Notes: generated from the letters alone by a model not told the origin. A stretch of 64,000 bases of DNA from Rhipidocladum racemiflorum (GCA_036346355.1 CM070580.1:61396854-61460853), one strand, 5' to 3'; numbered from the stretch's first letter, positions 22,378 through 34,582 are shown. Translations and numbers: made by a program.

Positions 22378-25300
22378 TCATACATTCATTGGGATTTTAC
22401 GTGCATCGCTCTTGCTAGCCGTAGATGTCGAGAATAATGATTCACCGGTCCTTATCGAAGGGCCCCACCTGTTAAAATTTGGTTCGTGGAACTCGCCTTT
22501 TGCATTTACAACCTCATCGTAAATGAAGCCAACGAGTTGTTCTTGAATTGCTCGCACTCGCCGGCGAGAGTTAGAACCTTGTTCCGCCAAATATTGAGGC
22601 ACTGCCGTTAAGTCATTAACAAATCAATCCTTGAATTTGTACAAGATGTAAGGAGTAATATACATCGTTAAAGGTAGTAATTATATTTACTCACCCCTTA
22701 TCGCCTTTTAGCATGCGGTCGGCTCCGGTTTGGGTGTGCAAAAATTCACATACATAGTAACCGCATAAATTGTTGCCCGCCGATCGACTCAAGATCTGCG
22801 GTTGAAAAAGTTGAAAGCGTGAAATGAATGCAAGGAAATTAACTTAACTAACCAAAAAGCTAGCATTATGATATACGTACTTGAGAGGCTGTTGTAATTT
22901 CAAATTTCTCCTTGAATGCGCCTATTTTTAGCACGAACTGTGCGAATGCACTACACATGTGATTACCAATTGTACATGATTAGAATTTATTTCAAATGGA
23001 AGGAAATAGAAGTAATACAATAGTGAAAGGAACAAGAATTAATACCGGTCGAGCAAATCGATGAAGGTTTGATACGCTTGAACTGGTTTCCTTCTCGAGT
23101 CCATAATTGTGATCCGACTATGATCTAGCTCGATCATAATAAGAATCCATGAAAGCGTACATATGTCAACATAGATAACTAATTAGTTCTAACATAGTGT
23201 TATGAAAAAGGAGTAGAACAAGGCGATGCGAAAACACATACTCATGTGTGTAGGGTAGATATATCCTTGACTTATATTGATGTCCCATTAGCGCATTGTA
23301 TACGTTAGTACGTGTTTCGCTTGGGTGTATCTAACGGTTGTCTCGTTGATAACTAATGGGTCCATGAATCCTATGTCAAAAATTTGATCCCTTCGGCATC
23401 TTTGTATCTCCATGCTACACAAGAAGAAATTAGTTAGGCTTACAAGGTCCGTACTATACAAGGGCACGACGATGGTTTTGTAAATAAGACACTTACAGAG
23501 TCCAAAGAACCCACCAAGAACGCTACCGAGGGCGTCTGTTTGGTATAGATCATACATGACGTGCCATTCGATAAAAATTCACCGTCACCGTGATAAAAAT
23601 CTTGATCCTTGTACTTGACGACAAACAAGCGTAGACCATGCTTGGTCGCTTCCAAGTACCATTCATGGAATTGCCGCATCTTTGTCGTTAGTCGAGCAGA
23701 CTCCTCACGCTGACCAATGATCCACCCAATGTAAATGGCCATCTTACTTGGGCATACTCAATCTCTGTGAGCCTAATATTTGATTTGGGTCAAGGCCAGT
23801 TCATCAAAGAATTGTAGCATTGCCTTAGCCTTCTCCTTCTCCTTCTCCTCATTGCCCACTCCTTGTGGCATTCCTTTCGCAATGTGCGCTCGTAGTTTGA
23901 TTGGCGAGGCATTTCTTTTTTATCCTTCAAATTTGTAATAGTCCTCAAGCCTTTGTGAAATTCTTTCGTGCCAGGTTGAACCTTCTTCTTTGGTGACTTG
24001 GGTCTAAAAAATTCAGTTACCTCACCTTGTACAATCTTATTGGTCTCCTCGTCGGTCATATCGCACGCCCGGCTTGAAAGTGGACGCAACTTCTTGGATT
24101 GGGTGGAGGACGTCTTCTTGGGAGCTGCTGGCTGAGCTGGCTTGTTTCCTTTGGTTGGCGCCTTCTTGGGAGGAGACGGTCTTCTTGTGGGTCTTAAGTG
24201 CACGGGAGGTGGTGTAGAAGTTGGCGCATTCTTGGGAGGAGACGGGCTTCTCGTAGGGCATATGTGCGCGGGAGGTGGTGTAGGAGTCGGCGCCTTCTTG
24301 GGAGGAGATGGGCTTCTCGTAGGGCTTATGTGCGTGGCAGGTGGTGTAGGAGTCGGGCTTCTTCTTGGGCTTGGGTGTGCGGGAAGTGGTGTAGGAGTCG
24401 GGCTTCTTCTTGGGCTTGGGTGTGCGGGAAGTGGTGTAGGAGTCGGGCTTCTTCGCAGAGAGGACACATCCATGTTATCTCGAAAAATTATGTGCCGTTT
24501 GCGCCATAGGATGAAAGTGTGTACCGCCTCTCCTAGCTTCGTACTCCCGTCACCTCCGGGAATTTCGAGCTCAAGGTCCTTGTACCCTGGGCAAACCTCC
24601 TCCACCGAGACCTTGGAGTAGTTTGACGGTATCTGTTGGCCATGGATGAGCTGCCCCGGCTCCACTGGGTGAACCATGCCATGCGCCGCCTTCAAGGAGA
24701 GGTTTCGCGCCCCGACATGCAGCTCACAAGGTGTCTGCTGCCTGATGTCATCTACGGGGTACCTGTCCAAGTCCGCTTCGGGCAACCCACCGGAAGCGCT
24801 TGGTACTCATTGCCGGTGGGGCTGATGATGTTAGGATTCCTGGGAGGTTCATGGCACGTCTCCCGTTGTTGGCTCTGGGCTAATTGTTCCTCTATTTGAG
24901 TCATGCGTTCTTCAAGCGCACTAAGTTGTTCTGCATGTCGAGCCTTGCTTCTCATTCGACTCCTATAGGTCTCGGCGTCCTGAGCGAAACCAACCTTCCA
25001 AGGGACGACGCCAACGCCTCGTGTACGTCCAGGGTGCTCTGGGTTTTGTAGAGCCCTTGTTAGCTCGTCATTCTCCCTGTTTGGCACGAAGCTACCTTGG
25101 GAAGTCTCCTCGATGGACTGCACAAGCCTTCTGGCCACATCTCTCAGCACCTCCCCAAACACCGCATTGCCGTTATCATCGAGGCCACCGCTGTGAGCAT
25201 AGAACCAATGCTTTGCTCTGTCAAGCCATTCCATTGTTGCGAGTGTGACACCCTTTGCTAGCAGGTCATGCTCCCTCTTCTCCCATTTGGGTATTGCTTG

Positions 25301-25989
25301 GCGGTAACCACCAGGGCCGAGTCGGTGGTGGTAATTCTTCTTCTGTGCATTCAGCTTGTTCTTCTCACTCAAACTTTGACCTTCCTCCGAAGTCTTGTAG
25401 TTCACTTAACGCTTCAGTGATCTTGCAACTTCGGGAACTTGTTGAAGCTCGGGCGTTCGATTCTCCTTGATATACTCTATGTTCAACTTCTTTTATAAGT
25501 TTGGAATGCGATGGCCATCTTCTTGAGAGTGTAACTCTTCACCTTCTCTTCGGTCCCTTGGGGAAGGTGAATGTCTCTCCGACATCGTTCCAAAGCATGT
25601 TTTTCAGTATCTTCAGAACCCGATCCCATTTTGCTATGCTAATGGGCACGTGGTCCCTAACGTGGACGCCGCATGCCGAATTGAACGGCCCAATCACCGT
25701 CAAGGGTTTACGAGGTTGGCGTTCGTTGACTTCGGTGACAACATATCTTGCCTTCGGCTTCTTGGTTGGACCTCGCTGTTGTGATTGCACGCTTGGTTGA
25801 TCGGTCTGAAAGCATGGTACAATCATGAACGGGTCAAAATGTTGGCTTAGCATGATAGTGAAATCGACAATCATTAACATGATTGATTGTTACCTCCGTG
25901 GCCTCATCGTGCTCTGCGGCCTCATAACCACCATCTCCCGCAATCAAATTTGTCATAAATTCTTCCTGATCAAATCCTTCGCCGTCCAT
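22378..25989 (-). pseudogene. CACTA 1 second gene: Transposase_24-like / Ulp1-like protease
   Basis: The ATG at 25987-25989 starts a short acidic exon (MDGEGFDQEEF), with GT donor near 25892. The next exon begins after an acceptor near 25811 with a segment containing GPFNSACGVHVRDHVPISI. Downstream, 25405-24752 encodes KKNYHHRLGPGGYRQA and NPEHPGRTRG (Transposase_24, Ptta/En/Spm type). After a frameshift, 24785-23790 encodes a conserved domain (PCELHVGARNLSLKAAHGM...LEIPGGDGSTKLGEA...FILWRKR, like Pfam DUF8039). A Pro/Ser repeat region and a basic tail follow. The last exons give a C48/Ulp1-like protease: SWILIMIELDHSRITIMDS, GNNLCGYYVC with the catalytic Cys, and a conserved tail EQLVGFIYDEVV ending at 22378. 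The catalytic His codon is lost by a 1-nt deletion near 23143. Known for En/Spm relatives: DNA-binding accessory protein. Role of the protease: inferred. Confidence 0.82.
24157..24454 (-). repeat. Coding minisatellite in CACTA 1 second gene
   Basis: Three 66-bp units (starts 24157, 24223, 24289) are followed by 45-bp units (starts 24355, 24400, and a partial one at 24445). All are multiples of three, so the proline/serine-rich linker (P-T-P-x-P-A-H/RSPSPPKKAP) can grow or shrink without frameshift. Confidence 0.85.
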
Positions 25990-26709
25990 CGTTGTTTCTT
26001 AGGCTAGAAGAAGGTACTGAAAAGTAACGGCGTGGAAGCCGGCGAGGAACAAATGTTGATTAGACCAACTCCATACTCATGTGCGTAGGGTAGATATATC
26101 CTTGACTTATATGTCAATGTACTCCAAATGACAACTAGCTAGGGCTTGTTTTTCTTTGTACGTATTGCTAGTTGTATGATGAAGTATGTGATCCATATAA
26201 GAGCAAGCGGCACGAGTTGAGTGGTTCCCTCTTTAGATATTTTTGTCTCACTAATACTCTATGTTAACTCTTGTTTTACAAAATATGAGTTAGGGATTAC
26301 AGGTAAATGAACAATTAAGTAGTATCAAACCAAGCGTATGTGTAACATGAATACCCCACTATAAAAGACAAGTTTGCTTGGATTAGCCATGACATTATGT
26401 AGTTTGTGTTCCATTTATAAAGGAGAACACGTAACAGATGCACCATGCAAAATTGATAGCATCTCTCAATAAACTCAATATCATGTACAATAGAAAACGG
26501 AATTGTAGCTTGTGCTTCATTTATAAAATTGATAGCATCCAATCCGTGCTCTATCTCAACAAGCTCTATCTCAACAACTATCAAGTAGCAGAAATGAAAG
26601 AACTACCTTATTTGTTTATGCGATTACTATACTAGCAACATAGAATTATTTTTGACTCCACATAACCTATCACAGAGACACAGCATTCATTCAATATTCG
26701 TGAACAAGA
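25990..26709 (-). other. Probable leader intron of CACTA 1 second gene
   Basis: This AT-rich stretch, with no supported coding frame, lies between the GC-rich leader (26710-27190) and the coding ATG at 25989. Element 2 has an intron in the same position. Exact splice sites are not certain. Confidence 0.4.
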
Positions 26710-27135
26710 TCACAACCTCCACGGGACGGCGGCGCGGTCGGGCGAGCTACGGGACGGCGGCGCGGTCGGGCGAGCTTCGGGAGGGCGGCGCCGTCGGGGG
26801 CGCCGTCGGGCGAGAGCTCCGGACGACGGGCTGGCCGGGCGAAGCTCCGGAGGGTGGCGTCGTCGGAGGGGGCGAGCTCGGACGGCGGGCGCGGTCGGGC
26901 GAGCTCCGGGAGGGTGGCGTCGTCGGAGAAGCGAGCTCGGACGGGCGGCGTGGTCGGGCGAGCCCGGAGGGCGGCGCTGCGTCGGAGGGGGGGCACGAGC
27001 TCGGACGGGCGGCGGTCGGGCGAGCTCCGGGAGGGCGGCGTCCGAGGGGGGGCGAGCTCGGACGGCGGCGCGGCCAGGCGAGCTCCGGGACGGCGGCGTC
27101 GTTGGAGGGGGGGCGGCGCGGTCGGAAATGGGAGT
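26710..27135 (-). repeat. GC-rich minisatellite in leader of CACTA 1 second gene
   Basis: Degenerate units built from CGGGCGAGCTCCGGGAGGG and CGGACGGCGGCG are repeated many times. All frames stay open by composition, so no protein is claimed. Position just downstream of the TATA box at 27186-27191 makes it a transcribed leader. Confidence 0.7.
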
Positions 27136-27169
27136 AAATCGGGCGGGAGGAGCACCAAAGTGGGGAAGA

Positions 27170-27400
27170 AATGGCGGCAGCGAGGTTTATAGGGGCCCCA
27201 TCAGTCCCGGTTGGTTTAACCAACCCGGATTTATATAAATATCAAGATCTGGGTTAGATACACCAACCGGGACTGATCGTTCCACATATGACTCACGAAG
27301 GAAAACCTAGGTTGGCTATCAGTACCGGTGGGTGTATCCAACTGCATCGATTATATCACATCGATCTTGGTTAAATACACCAACCTGATCGATTAGAATT
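27170..27400 (-). promoter_or_regulatory. Internal promoter of CACTA 1 second gene with subterminal repeats
   Basis: On the minus strand CCCCTATAAACCTCGC (TATA core at 27186-27191) lies directly downstream of several copies of the element's subterminal unit (AACCAACCGGGACTGAT and its inverse) at 27195-27400. In En/Spm, TnpA binds such units at the ends. Their placement at an internal promoter suggests self-regulation. Confidence 0.6.
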
Positions 27401-27804
27401 AAATTCAAAATCTCTTTAGAATAAAATGAAAGAAAAATCAATTATTGCTTCTTTGCTTAATAAAAAGTAATAAATTATACTTATTCGGTTATTCCACACT
27501 AAAATGATTTTTTTTAAAAAAAAGATTAATAGTCATTTATAAATTCCTTTTATAGTTTCTACAATTCAACAATAATATTGAAAATCTATATTTTCTTTAG
27601 AATATTAGTTTATGAATTATAAATATAAAAATAAAATGAAGTAATTTTTTCACTCTTATAATTCCAATTCAAATTTTCACCTTGTTACATGCATATCACA
27701 AAGCATGGGAACACTGAGACTAGATTTAACATGAAAAAGAAAACTAAGCATCCATCAGTGATAGACTATAACTTGTAACAACGGACTATACAACAAGGTT
27801 GGAC
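27401..27804. other. AT-rich spacer in CACTA 1
   Basis: No gene or strong signal is seen. It is likely the 3' untranslated region of the transposase gene and spacer before the second promoter. Confidence 0.5.
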
Positions 27805-30800
27805 TTATTTGCTAACATACTTTGTTTTTACAAGCGATCCTTCATTATGATCGCGGCGTACGTAAGGAGATTGCTCTGTATCATTCAGGGCACTAATGTC
27901 TACGCCCACTTTGTGAAAGGAGGCAGCTCGTCGAACTGATTATACTCTTCTTCGTCCGTGACGCACTCAACTCCGACAATCCTTCTTTTAACAGAAAGAA
28001 CCACGTGGCGACTTGGTTGATCGCCACTGCTAGTATTCTCATTCTGATTTATGTTTTCGGTAGATTTGTCATCTGCCTCTTCCTTTTAGTAGGCTTGTCC
28101 TTCGCTTTTCGGTTCTTTGTCCATGTCCATCACATAGAATACCTGTGTCACATCATTAGCAAGCACGAACGGTTCGTCCCTATAGGCCACGTGCTTTAGG
28201 TCCCCAGTTGTCCTCCCGTACTCAGCGATCTGCACGGCTGCTAGTTTGACCCATGGGCACCGGCACCGAGGGCCTTTTAAAGGTCCGTACTCGAGCTCCC
28301 AGATCTCCTGTATGAAACCATAGTAGGTATCCAGCTTTCTATTTTTGTCCAAGGCATCTATACGGACGCCGCTGTTTTGGTTGGTGCTCTTGCTATCACG
28401 GGCTATCGTGTAAAATGTGTACCCATTTATCTCATACCCTTGGAATGATACGATTGTCGTGGACGGTCCCCGAGCCAAGAGTTTCAACTGTTCATCGACT
28501 GTCTGGTTGCCCAAATAGCTTGCTTTTGTAACCAACCGCGAAATGATCCATTTGCTCGATTGCGATCCACTTATCGACTTCTCTGGGTATTGGGCACGTA
28601 GACTCATCTCGTGAGCATACATATACTGAGCCACTACGCTTGCTTGTTTCAATCTGTGAAATGTGCTTGTTTAAATGAAAGTAGATCGCCGCTATAGGAT
28701 TCTTTTCTCCCTAAAGTCCCTTTTCCCCGGAGCCTCCCCTCATGGCGTGATACAGGAACGCCGATCGGATTCAGATCAGCAATGTAATTAACACAAAACG
28801 CAATGACCTCCTCTGTGCCAACACCTGCGCGCAATGCAGCCTTACAGGCGAGACCGGTTCTGAACATACTTCTTTAGGATGCCCATGTACCTCTCGAAAG
28901 GGAACATATTGTGGAGGAACACGGTCCGAGAATTTCTATCTCTTTAACAATGTGGACCATGAGATGGACCATAATATCAAAAATGATGGAGGAAAGATCA
29001 TCTCCAGGCTAACCAGACTATTGACCATGTCATCATGCAGATTAGATAACTTATTTGGCTCGATGACCTTCTGCGACACCGCGTTGAAGAACGAAAGCAC
29101 AACTTTATGATTGTCCCTCGCACTCCAGTCCGTGAGAATACCTCGCACCGCCACCGGAGCAATCGTGTCATCAACACGTGACAATCATGGGATTTTGTGT
29201 GTACAATTTTATTCTCTTTTATGTTTATGAGTCTCCTTATGTTCGAGGAGTATCCGAAGGGACCTTCACACTTGTTCAAGAACTTAATCATATTTTTTTC
29301 TCTTCCTTGCTCGTGAGTGTAGCTAGCGGGGTGGAGGTAATGCTGTCCTTCTGCTCTCATTTCCGGATGTAGGTCGTTCCTGATTCCCAGCAGCTGTAGG
29401 TCCTTTCGTGCTTGAAGTGTATCTTTTGATTTGCCATACATATCTAAGAAGCCTAGCAGGTTCACGCAGACATTCTTTGTGATATGCATGAAGTCTAGTG
29501 AGTGACGGACCTCTAAGTCTTTCCAGTAAGGTAAGTCCCAAAATATTGATTTCTTCTTCCAAATGGCCTTCGTGTGACCTTGTTCTCTCGGGACAGGTTT
29601 GCTACCTGCACCTTTTCCAAATACTACTTTCAGATCCTTCACCAAAGAAAATACAAGAGCCCCACTACGATGCAGGGGTTTCTTACGTTTCTCTTCTGTC
29701 CCATCAAAATTCTCACCCTTCCTCCTTAACGGGTCCTTCGGATGGAGGAATCTGCGGTGGCCCATGTACACAACCTTTCGAGAGTTTTTTAGGTACTTGC
29801 TGTCCGTTTCCTCTAAGCAGTGGATGCAGGCTTTATATCCTTTGATAGACAGGCCCGAAAGGTTGCCAAGTGCAGGCCAGTCGTTGATGGTTACGAATAG
29901 CAATGCACGCAAAATGAAGTGCTCTCTCTTGTACTCATCCCATACACGTGCACCATCGTTCCACAATGTTAGCAGATCTTCAACCAACGGTTTGAGGTAC
30001 ACATCGATGTCGTTTCCAGGTTGCTTCGGGCCTTCGATAAGCAATGGCATCATAATGTATTTCCGCTTCATACACAACCAAGGAGGAAGGTTGTAGATAC
30101 ATAGGGTCACAGGCCAAGTACTGTGACTGTTGCTCATCTCGCCATACGGGTTCATCCCATCTGTACTCAACCCAAACCTTATGTTCCTTGCGTCCTCAGC
30201 AAAGTCCGGGTATGTTCTATTGACTTTCCTCCACTGGGAGCCATCAGCAGGGTGTCTTAGCCTTCCGTCGTCCTTACGGTCTTCTTTGTGCCAGCGCATC
30301 ATCTGGGCATGCACTTTGTTCGCAAATAAACGCTTCAACCGGGGTATTATAGGGAAATACCACATCGCCTTAGCAGGGGGCCTCTTCTTCTTACCTTGCC
30401 CCTCTACCTCACGGGTCATCATGCCTGGTCTTATACCGAGAAGTTTTGCACACGGACAAGCATCCAAATCCTCGTACTCATTGCGATAAAGGATACAATC
30501 GTTACGACATGCATGTATCTTCTGTACCTCCAACCCCAAAGGGCAGATAACTTGTTTGGCATCGTACGTAGTTTCGGGCAGTGTGTTCCCCTCTGGAAGT
30601 AACTTTTTCATGAGGCATAACAACTCGTCGAATCCCTTATCAGACAATCCATTGGTCGCCTTCCATTGCATCGATTCTAGTGTAGTACGCAACTTTGTAT
30701 GGCCCTGTTGGCGCTTTGGATACAACAATGTTTTGTGGTCCTCCCATAGGCGCTGAAATTTTCCGTAATGTCTTTCATCGATGTATTCTCCCTCTCCATC

Positions 30801-31212
30801 AAGCGACATCTGGTCTAGGTCATCATTGCCAAACTCCCCAAATGTATCTTCGTTAGAGCCGGGTTGGCAGCGTCTAAGATATTGTTCTCCGCCTCTTCTT
30901 GTTCACCTTCTTCTTGTATAATCTCTTCTTCACCGTGCTTGGTCCAACAGTATAATTTGACATGAAACCTCTTGCGAGCAAATGGAAGTGAATGTGGATC
31001 GAGTTTGACCACTCCTTCTCATTCTTGCAGTCTATGCATGGACAACATATGTAGCTTTGACGTCGTATATTCATCGGTGCGACGAAGAAAATCTTGCAAA
31101 CCCTGCAAGAACTCAGGGAGCGTCGGTCCATGTACATCCATCGCGGTCCATCTACATTATATTCGATCAAGGTAACTTTTAACTCATTTTTCGATAATGA
31201 ATTATTGAACAT
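27805..31212 (-). pseudogene. CACTA 1 TNP2 transposase
   Basis: The N-terminal part (31212-30874) is a transposase-associated zinc-binding domain: PRWMYMDRR...CCPCIDCKNEKEW...LARGFMSNY. After a frameshift and a TAG, the 603-codon frame 30809-28998 carries the TNP2 core (Transposase_21): KGFDELLCLMKKLLPEGN, PLGLEVQKIHACRNDC, LSTDGMNPYG, YIMMPLLIEGPKQPGNDIDVYL, and HSLDFMHITKNVCVNLLGFLDMYGK. Further shifts near 29150 lead into the DUF4218 region (EMIFPPSF) and, at 28867-28649, HEGRLRGKGTLGRK. The C-terminal DUF4216 domain is at 28652-28086: GYTFYT, YYGFIQEIWELEYGPLKGP, and FVLANDVTQVFYV. A conserved tail (EYNQFDELPPF) extends the homology to 27805. The enzyme would excise and reinsert the element; several breaks make it inactive. 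Confidence 0.9.
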
Positions 31213-31520
31213 TTCCCAAAATCCAAATCAAGACAACTATATTTTTAAAATGGCTTTATTTCATTAAATATTTTTAAAGGCACTATATTTCATTACATAT
31301 TTTCCCATAAAATGATTATTTACTCCGGTATTCATACCCGACAAGTTTCACGACGGCTTTGCTCAAATTTTTAAAACTTTTTTTGAAAACTTTTTCGCAA
31401 AATTTTTGAAAAGTTTTCTCTAATATTTAACTCATTTTATATTTTCTATAAAGCCATTTATATTGCTGATATTATTTTTAATTCGCAAATGAATTTAAAT
31501 TTCTTCTTTTTCCACATAAC

Positions 31521-31596
31521 ATGCAACATTCTTAATTTCCCCAACTATACATGCACCATTCTTAATTTCCCCAACTATACATGCACCATTCTTAAT
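31521..31596. repeat. 30-bp tandem repeat
   Basis: A 30-bp unit containing CCCCAACTATACATGCACC is repeated about 2.5 times. Related TTAATTTCCCCAACTA pieces recur at 31870-31910 and 31935-31965. It lies upstream of the transposase coding region of CACTA 1. Confidence 0.75.
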
Positions 31597-31599
31597 CTC

Positions 31600-32379
31600 G
31601 GCCGAGATCAAATGATCTTGGTCCGCAGAGAGTGGGAGGTGGAGGACGTGTATATTGCGACATAGTCGGTTGAAGGCACAAGCCGTCTTGATAGTCTCAC
31701 ATCGCACGGTTCGCCACACATACAATTCGAGCTAAATAATAATGCAAGCAAAATATAAACTTACACAAGTTTTTTCAACCTACAAAAAAAATTGGTCAAT
31801 CATAGTCTAGATTCAAAATTGTGAACAAATTTAACGACATCTTTGCTCAAATTTTGAAAACTTTTGTCAAATGCACTATTCTTAATTTCCCCAACTACGT
31901 GCAACCAATTTTATGAAAACTTTTCTCAAATGCACAATTTTTAATTTCCCCAACTACGTGCAACCTAATTTGAGCTAGATCGATGGAACTAAAACATAAA
32001 ATTGAGCTAGATCCAAACCTTAAATGCGAGCTATATTATAATCCAAGCAAATTATAAGCTTACACAATAAGTTTTTGTATCTTACTTCAATTGATCGAGC
32101 TTGATTTATACATTTATAATCCTTCAACGATTAATGGAAAAGATCAAATTTTCTTCATAATTTAAGCAAAGAAGAGGCCCCATTTAACACCAAGTGTAGT
32201 GAGGAATGATATTACTAACCTTAGGTATCTTGGTTGCGAGTAAAATGACAAAAATTCGAATTTTTGGCAGCACCTCCTCCTCCTTCGAGCTCCTTGGCGA
32301 TGAACTCCTGTTCATCTCTCGCGATCAAATGACTCGATGGCCCGGCAGAGAGCGGGAGGACGAAGAGTTTAAATTGGTC
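31600..32379. other. Probable intron/leader region of CACTA 1 TNP2
   Basis: AT-rich DNA without supported coding sequence lies between the leader promoter (about 33300) and the transposase domain at 31212. It probably contains the intron of the minus-strand transcript. Confidence 0.35.
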
Positions 32380-32525
32380 GGACACTAGTCCCGGTTCAAA
32401 GCACAAACCGGTACTAATATCCACTGCAACCGTAGCTGTTGCTACTAGATAGTACCGGTTCGAATACAAACCTGCATCGATGTGACTATCAAGACTGGTT
32501 GGTACCTTTAACTGCATCGATTTAA
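32380..32525. repeat. Internal subterminal-type repeats of CACTA 1
   Basis: Copies of CCGGTTCAAAGCACAAACCG, ACCGGTTCGAATACAAACC and related units resemble the terminal arrays but lie 1.3 kb inside the element. Confidence 0.6.
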
Positions 32526-33034
32526 TTTTGAGATAAATGTACACATATAATTTTCATGCATATAATATAAATATTTATAAAGATATTCATCTCGAATCAT
32601 ACTTTCATAATTTTTCTTCCGATTTTCTCCTGATTTTCACTGTCCAATCGAATGTTTCTCAAGCCATTGTTTTGAAACGACAATGCATTGTGCCGTATTT
32701 TTTTTCAAAGTTTTTTTATGTTTTATAATTTTTTTTAATATTTCAATTTAACGGTAAAGGCGGAGCTTCAAGAAGGGGGAGGTAAAACATTATATATTAT
32801 ATTAATAATTCATTACATAAAACATTACATATCATATTAATAATTCATAATATAAAACATTACATATTATATTAATTAATTACAATATATATAATATGCA
32901 TAGCGGCGCACGGGTGGTGGGTGGCGCGATCACCCATACCACCACTCGCCGCCGCTGTGGGGCTGCCGTCGCCGAGTCGCCGTCAAGCGGGGCGGTCGCC
33001 GTCGCCGCCGCCGTGGATGACGTCTTCATCATCG

Positions 33035-33244
33035 TCATCCTCGTCCGACGACGTCGCGCTCCTCGAGCGGACCCAACCCCCCCTCCTCCTCCTCCTCCTC
33101 CTCCTCCTCCTCCCGCTCCTCCTCCTCCTCCTCCTCCTCCTCATTGTCCTCCTCCTCCTCCTCCTCCTCCTCCCGCTCCTCCTCGTCCTTCTCCCGAGGT
33201 GGTGATGATGGCGCGCCAGAGGGAGAAGAAGGAGAAGCTGCCAT
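33035..33244 (-). other. Acidic leader open frame in CACTA 1
   Basis: An ATG at 33244 on the minus strand starts 69 codons: MAASPSSPSGAPSSPP and then almost pure Glu runs, encoded by a GAG/CTC triplet repeat (about 33080-33186). A TATA box (TATAAAA at 33302-33308) lies about 60 bp upstream, so the region is probably transcribed as the first exon of the transposase gene. Whether the peptide is made is unknown; the repeat alone could keep the frame open. Confidence 0.4.
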
Positions 33245-33301
33245 AGTTAAAAAATGGGCTTACTATCGATCATCGACGTCTCCCTTCTGATGATCCGACG
33301 G

Positions 33302-33308
33302 TTTTATA
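33302..33308 (-). promoter_or_regulatory. TATA box, CACTA 1 first transcript
   Basis: CCTATAAAACCG on the minus strand lies between the terminal repeat array (33395-33786) and the acidic leader frame. This is the expected promoter position in an En/Spm element. Confidence 0.55.
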
Positions 33309-33394
33309 GGAGGCTGGATCGGAAAACAAGAATCCGGATGAACACGAATTAAGAGTTTCATCGTAAAGGCGCTGGGGATTGATCGGCGCGGGAG

Positions 33395-33786
33395 ACGGCG
33401 CATTAGTACCGGTCAAATACAACAACCGTGCCGATGCTCCATATCAAGACGGTTGGTTACACCAACCCGTACTAAGCAAAGACAGAGCCGAGGAGGCTGC
33501 TTATCTTGGTTGGTTTAACCAACCTGCATCTTAACACGAACATCAAGACGGTTGGTTACATCAACCGGTGCTAAGAACCATCCACGGCTCTGTCTTTGCT
33601 TAGTACGGGTTGGTGTAACCAACCGCATCGATGTGAGAGCATCAGCACCGGTTGGTAGTTACAACCGGTACTGATGATCCCCCCGGACCTGTAGACCGTT
33701 GAACCGGGACTGATGTAAATGTTAGTCCCGGTTCATGCATAACCGGTACTATTGGGCCGGTATGGAAGGCCGGATCTGTAGTAGTG
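33395..33786. repeat. Right subterminal repeat array and TIR of CACTA 1
   Basis: Direct and inverted units of GGTTGGTTACACCAACC, CATCAAGACGGTTGG and ACCGGTACTGATG type end in CTGTAGTAGTG. The left counterpart lies at 21861-22135. Confidence 0.85.
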
Positions 33787-34020
33787 CTATCACAAGCGGT
33801 TTCATGCCGACCAGTTGTAATGTGCGCACCAGAAACGGTTCGTGGCAACGGGCAGGAGAGGGCTTCCAGAAGCGGTTTGATACACGAACCGCTTCTGAAG
33901 TCTGAGTTATAGAAGCGGTTCGTGTATCAAACCGCTTCGAAAGTCAGTGGTTTGAAACACGAACCGCTTCTAGAATTCAACCATCAGAAGCGGTTTGTGT
34001 TGCAAACCGCTTCTAGAAGC
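33787..34020. repeat. Left subterminal repeats of CACTA 2
   Basis: Inverted units of AGAAGCGGTTTGTGT / AACCGCTTCTAGAA resume exactly where the 34-bp left tip (21827-21860) was cut by element 1, after the CTA duplication. Confidence 0.85.
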
Positions 34021-34582
34021 CCTCCCGCCAACAAGATTTTAAACCCTTCTTCCTCCCGAGCCAACATCGAAGAAAGAAGGGCCGAGCAATCGTTTCTTCC
34101 GGGAGGTCTTTGGCAAAATTTTTAGTTTTTAAATTGCTGGTGATTTAGCTTCAAATTAAGTGTTTCAAGGTCAGTAAGAGCATGTTAGCATCTTTCTCAC
34201 TTACATATTGCTGTTTTTTATGCATTGGATGTGGAGAAATCATGATTTATTCATGTTCAAATGTGTTGCTTTGCTAGGTCACTCTAGAACATGTTGAAAT
34301 GTGTATGGTATGAAGTTGTGCCCCAAAATATATTTTGTATGCTTGCTTTTTTTATGGTATGAACATGTATGGTGGAGATCTAATTCAAAGTAGCATTGCA
34401 ATGAAGTAATTAGTGGTGTATAAAATAAAATAGGAAAACATGTGAAGGATAAAAAAATAATTACAAAGGTAGGAAGTGATAAAAAAATAATTAGAAAGGT
34501 AGATCTTTAATTGCATGAAGGTGTAGGTGGGGTTGTTTTTCTTAGAGAAGAAAAATTTATATGAAATTATAACTTGGTGTAG
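34021..34582 (+). other. Leader and intron before CACTA 2 TNP2
   Basis: No conserved protein is seen. It begins with an AT-rich box and a short leader, followed by AT-rich DNA ending in a TGTAG acceptor immediately before the transposase ATG at 34583. Confidence 0.4.

Larger units (their letters stand above)
21861..33786 (-). mobile_element. CACTA (En/Spm) element 1, nested in element 2
   Basis: This 11.9-kb element has ends CACTACTACGGAAAGGGCC and (reverse) CACTACTACAGATCCGGCC. It is flanked by the perfect 3-bp duplication CTA at 21858-21860 and 33787-33789. It lies in the terminal repeat of element 2, 34 bp from its end. On the minus strand it has a leader with promoter (about 33300), the TNP2 transposase (31212-27805), a second promoter (about 27190) and the second gene (25989-22378). 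Its subterminal repeat unit is ACCGGTT/ACCGGTACTGATG. Frameshifts break both genes. Confidence 0.94.

Noticed and set aside
26652..27223. Several Arg/Pro/Ala-rich frames on both strands
   Set aside because: They come from a GC-rich minisatellite that keeps all frames open; there is no conserved counterpart in CACTA 2.
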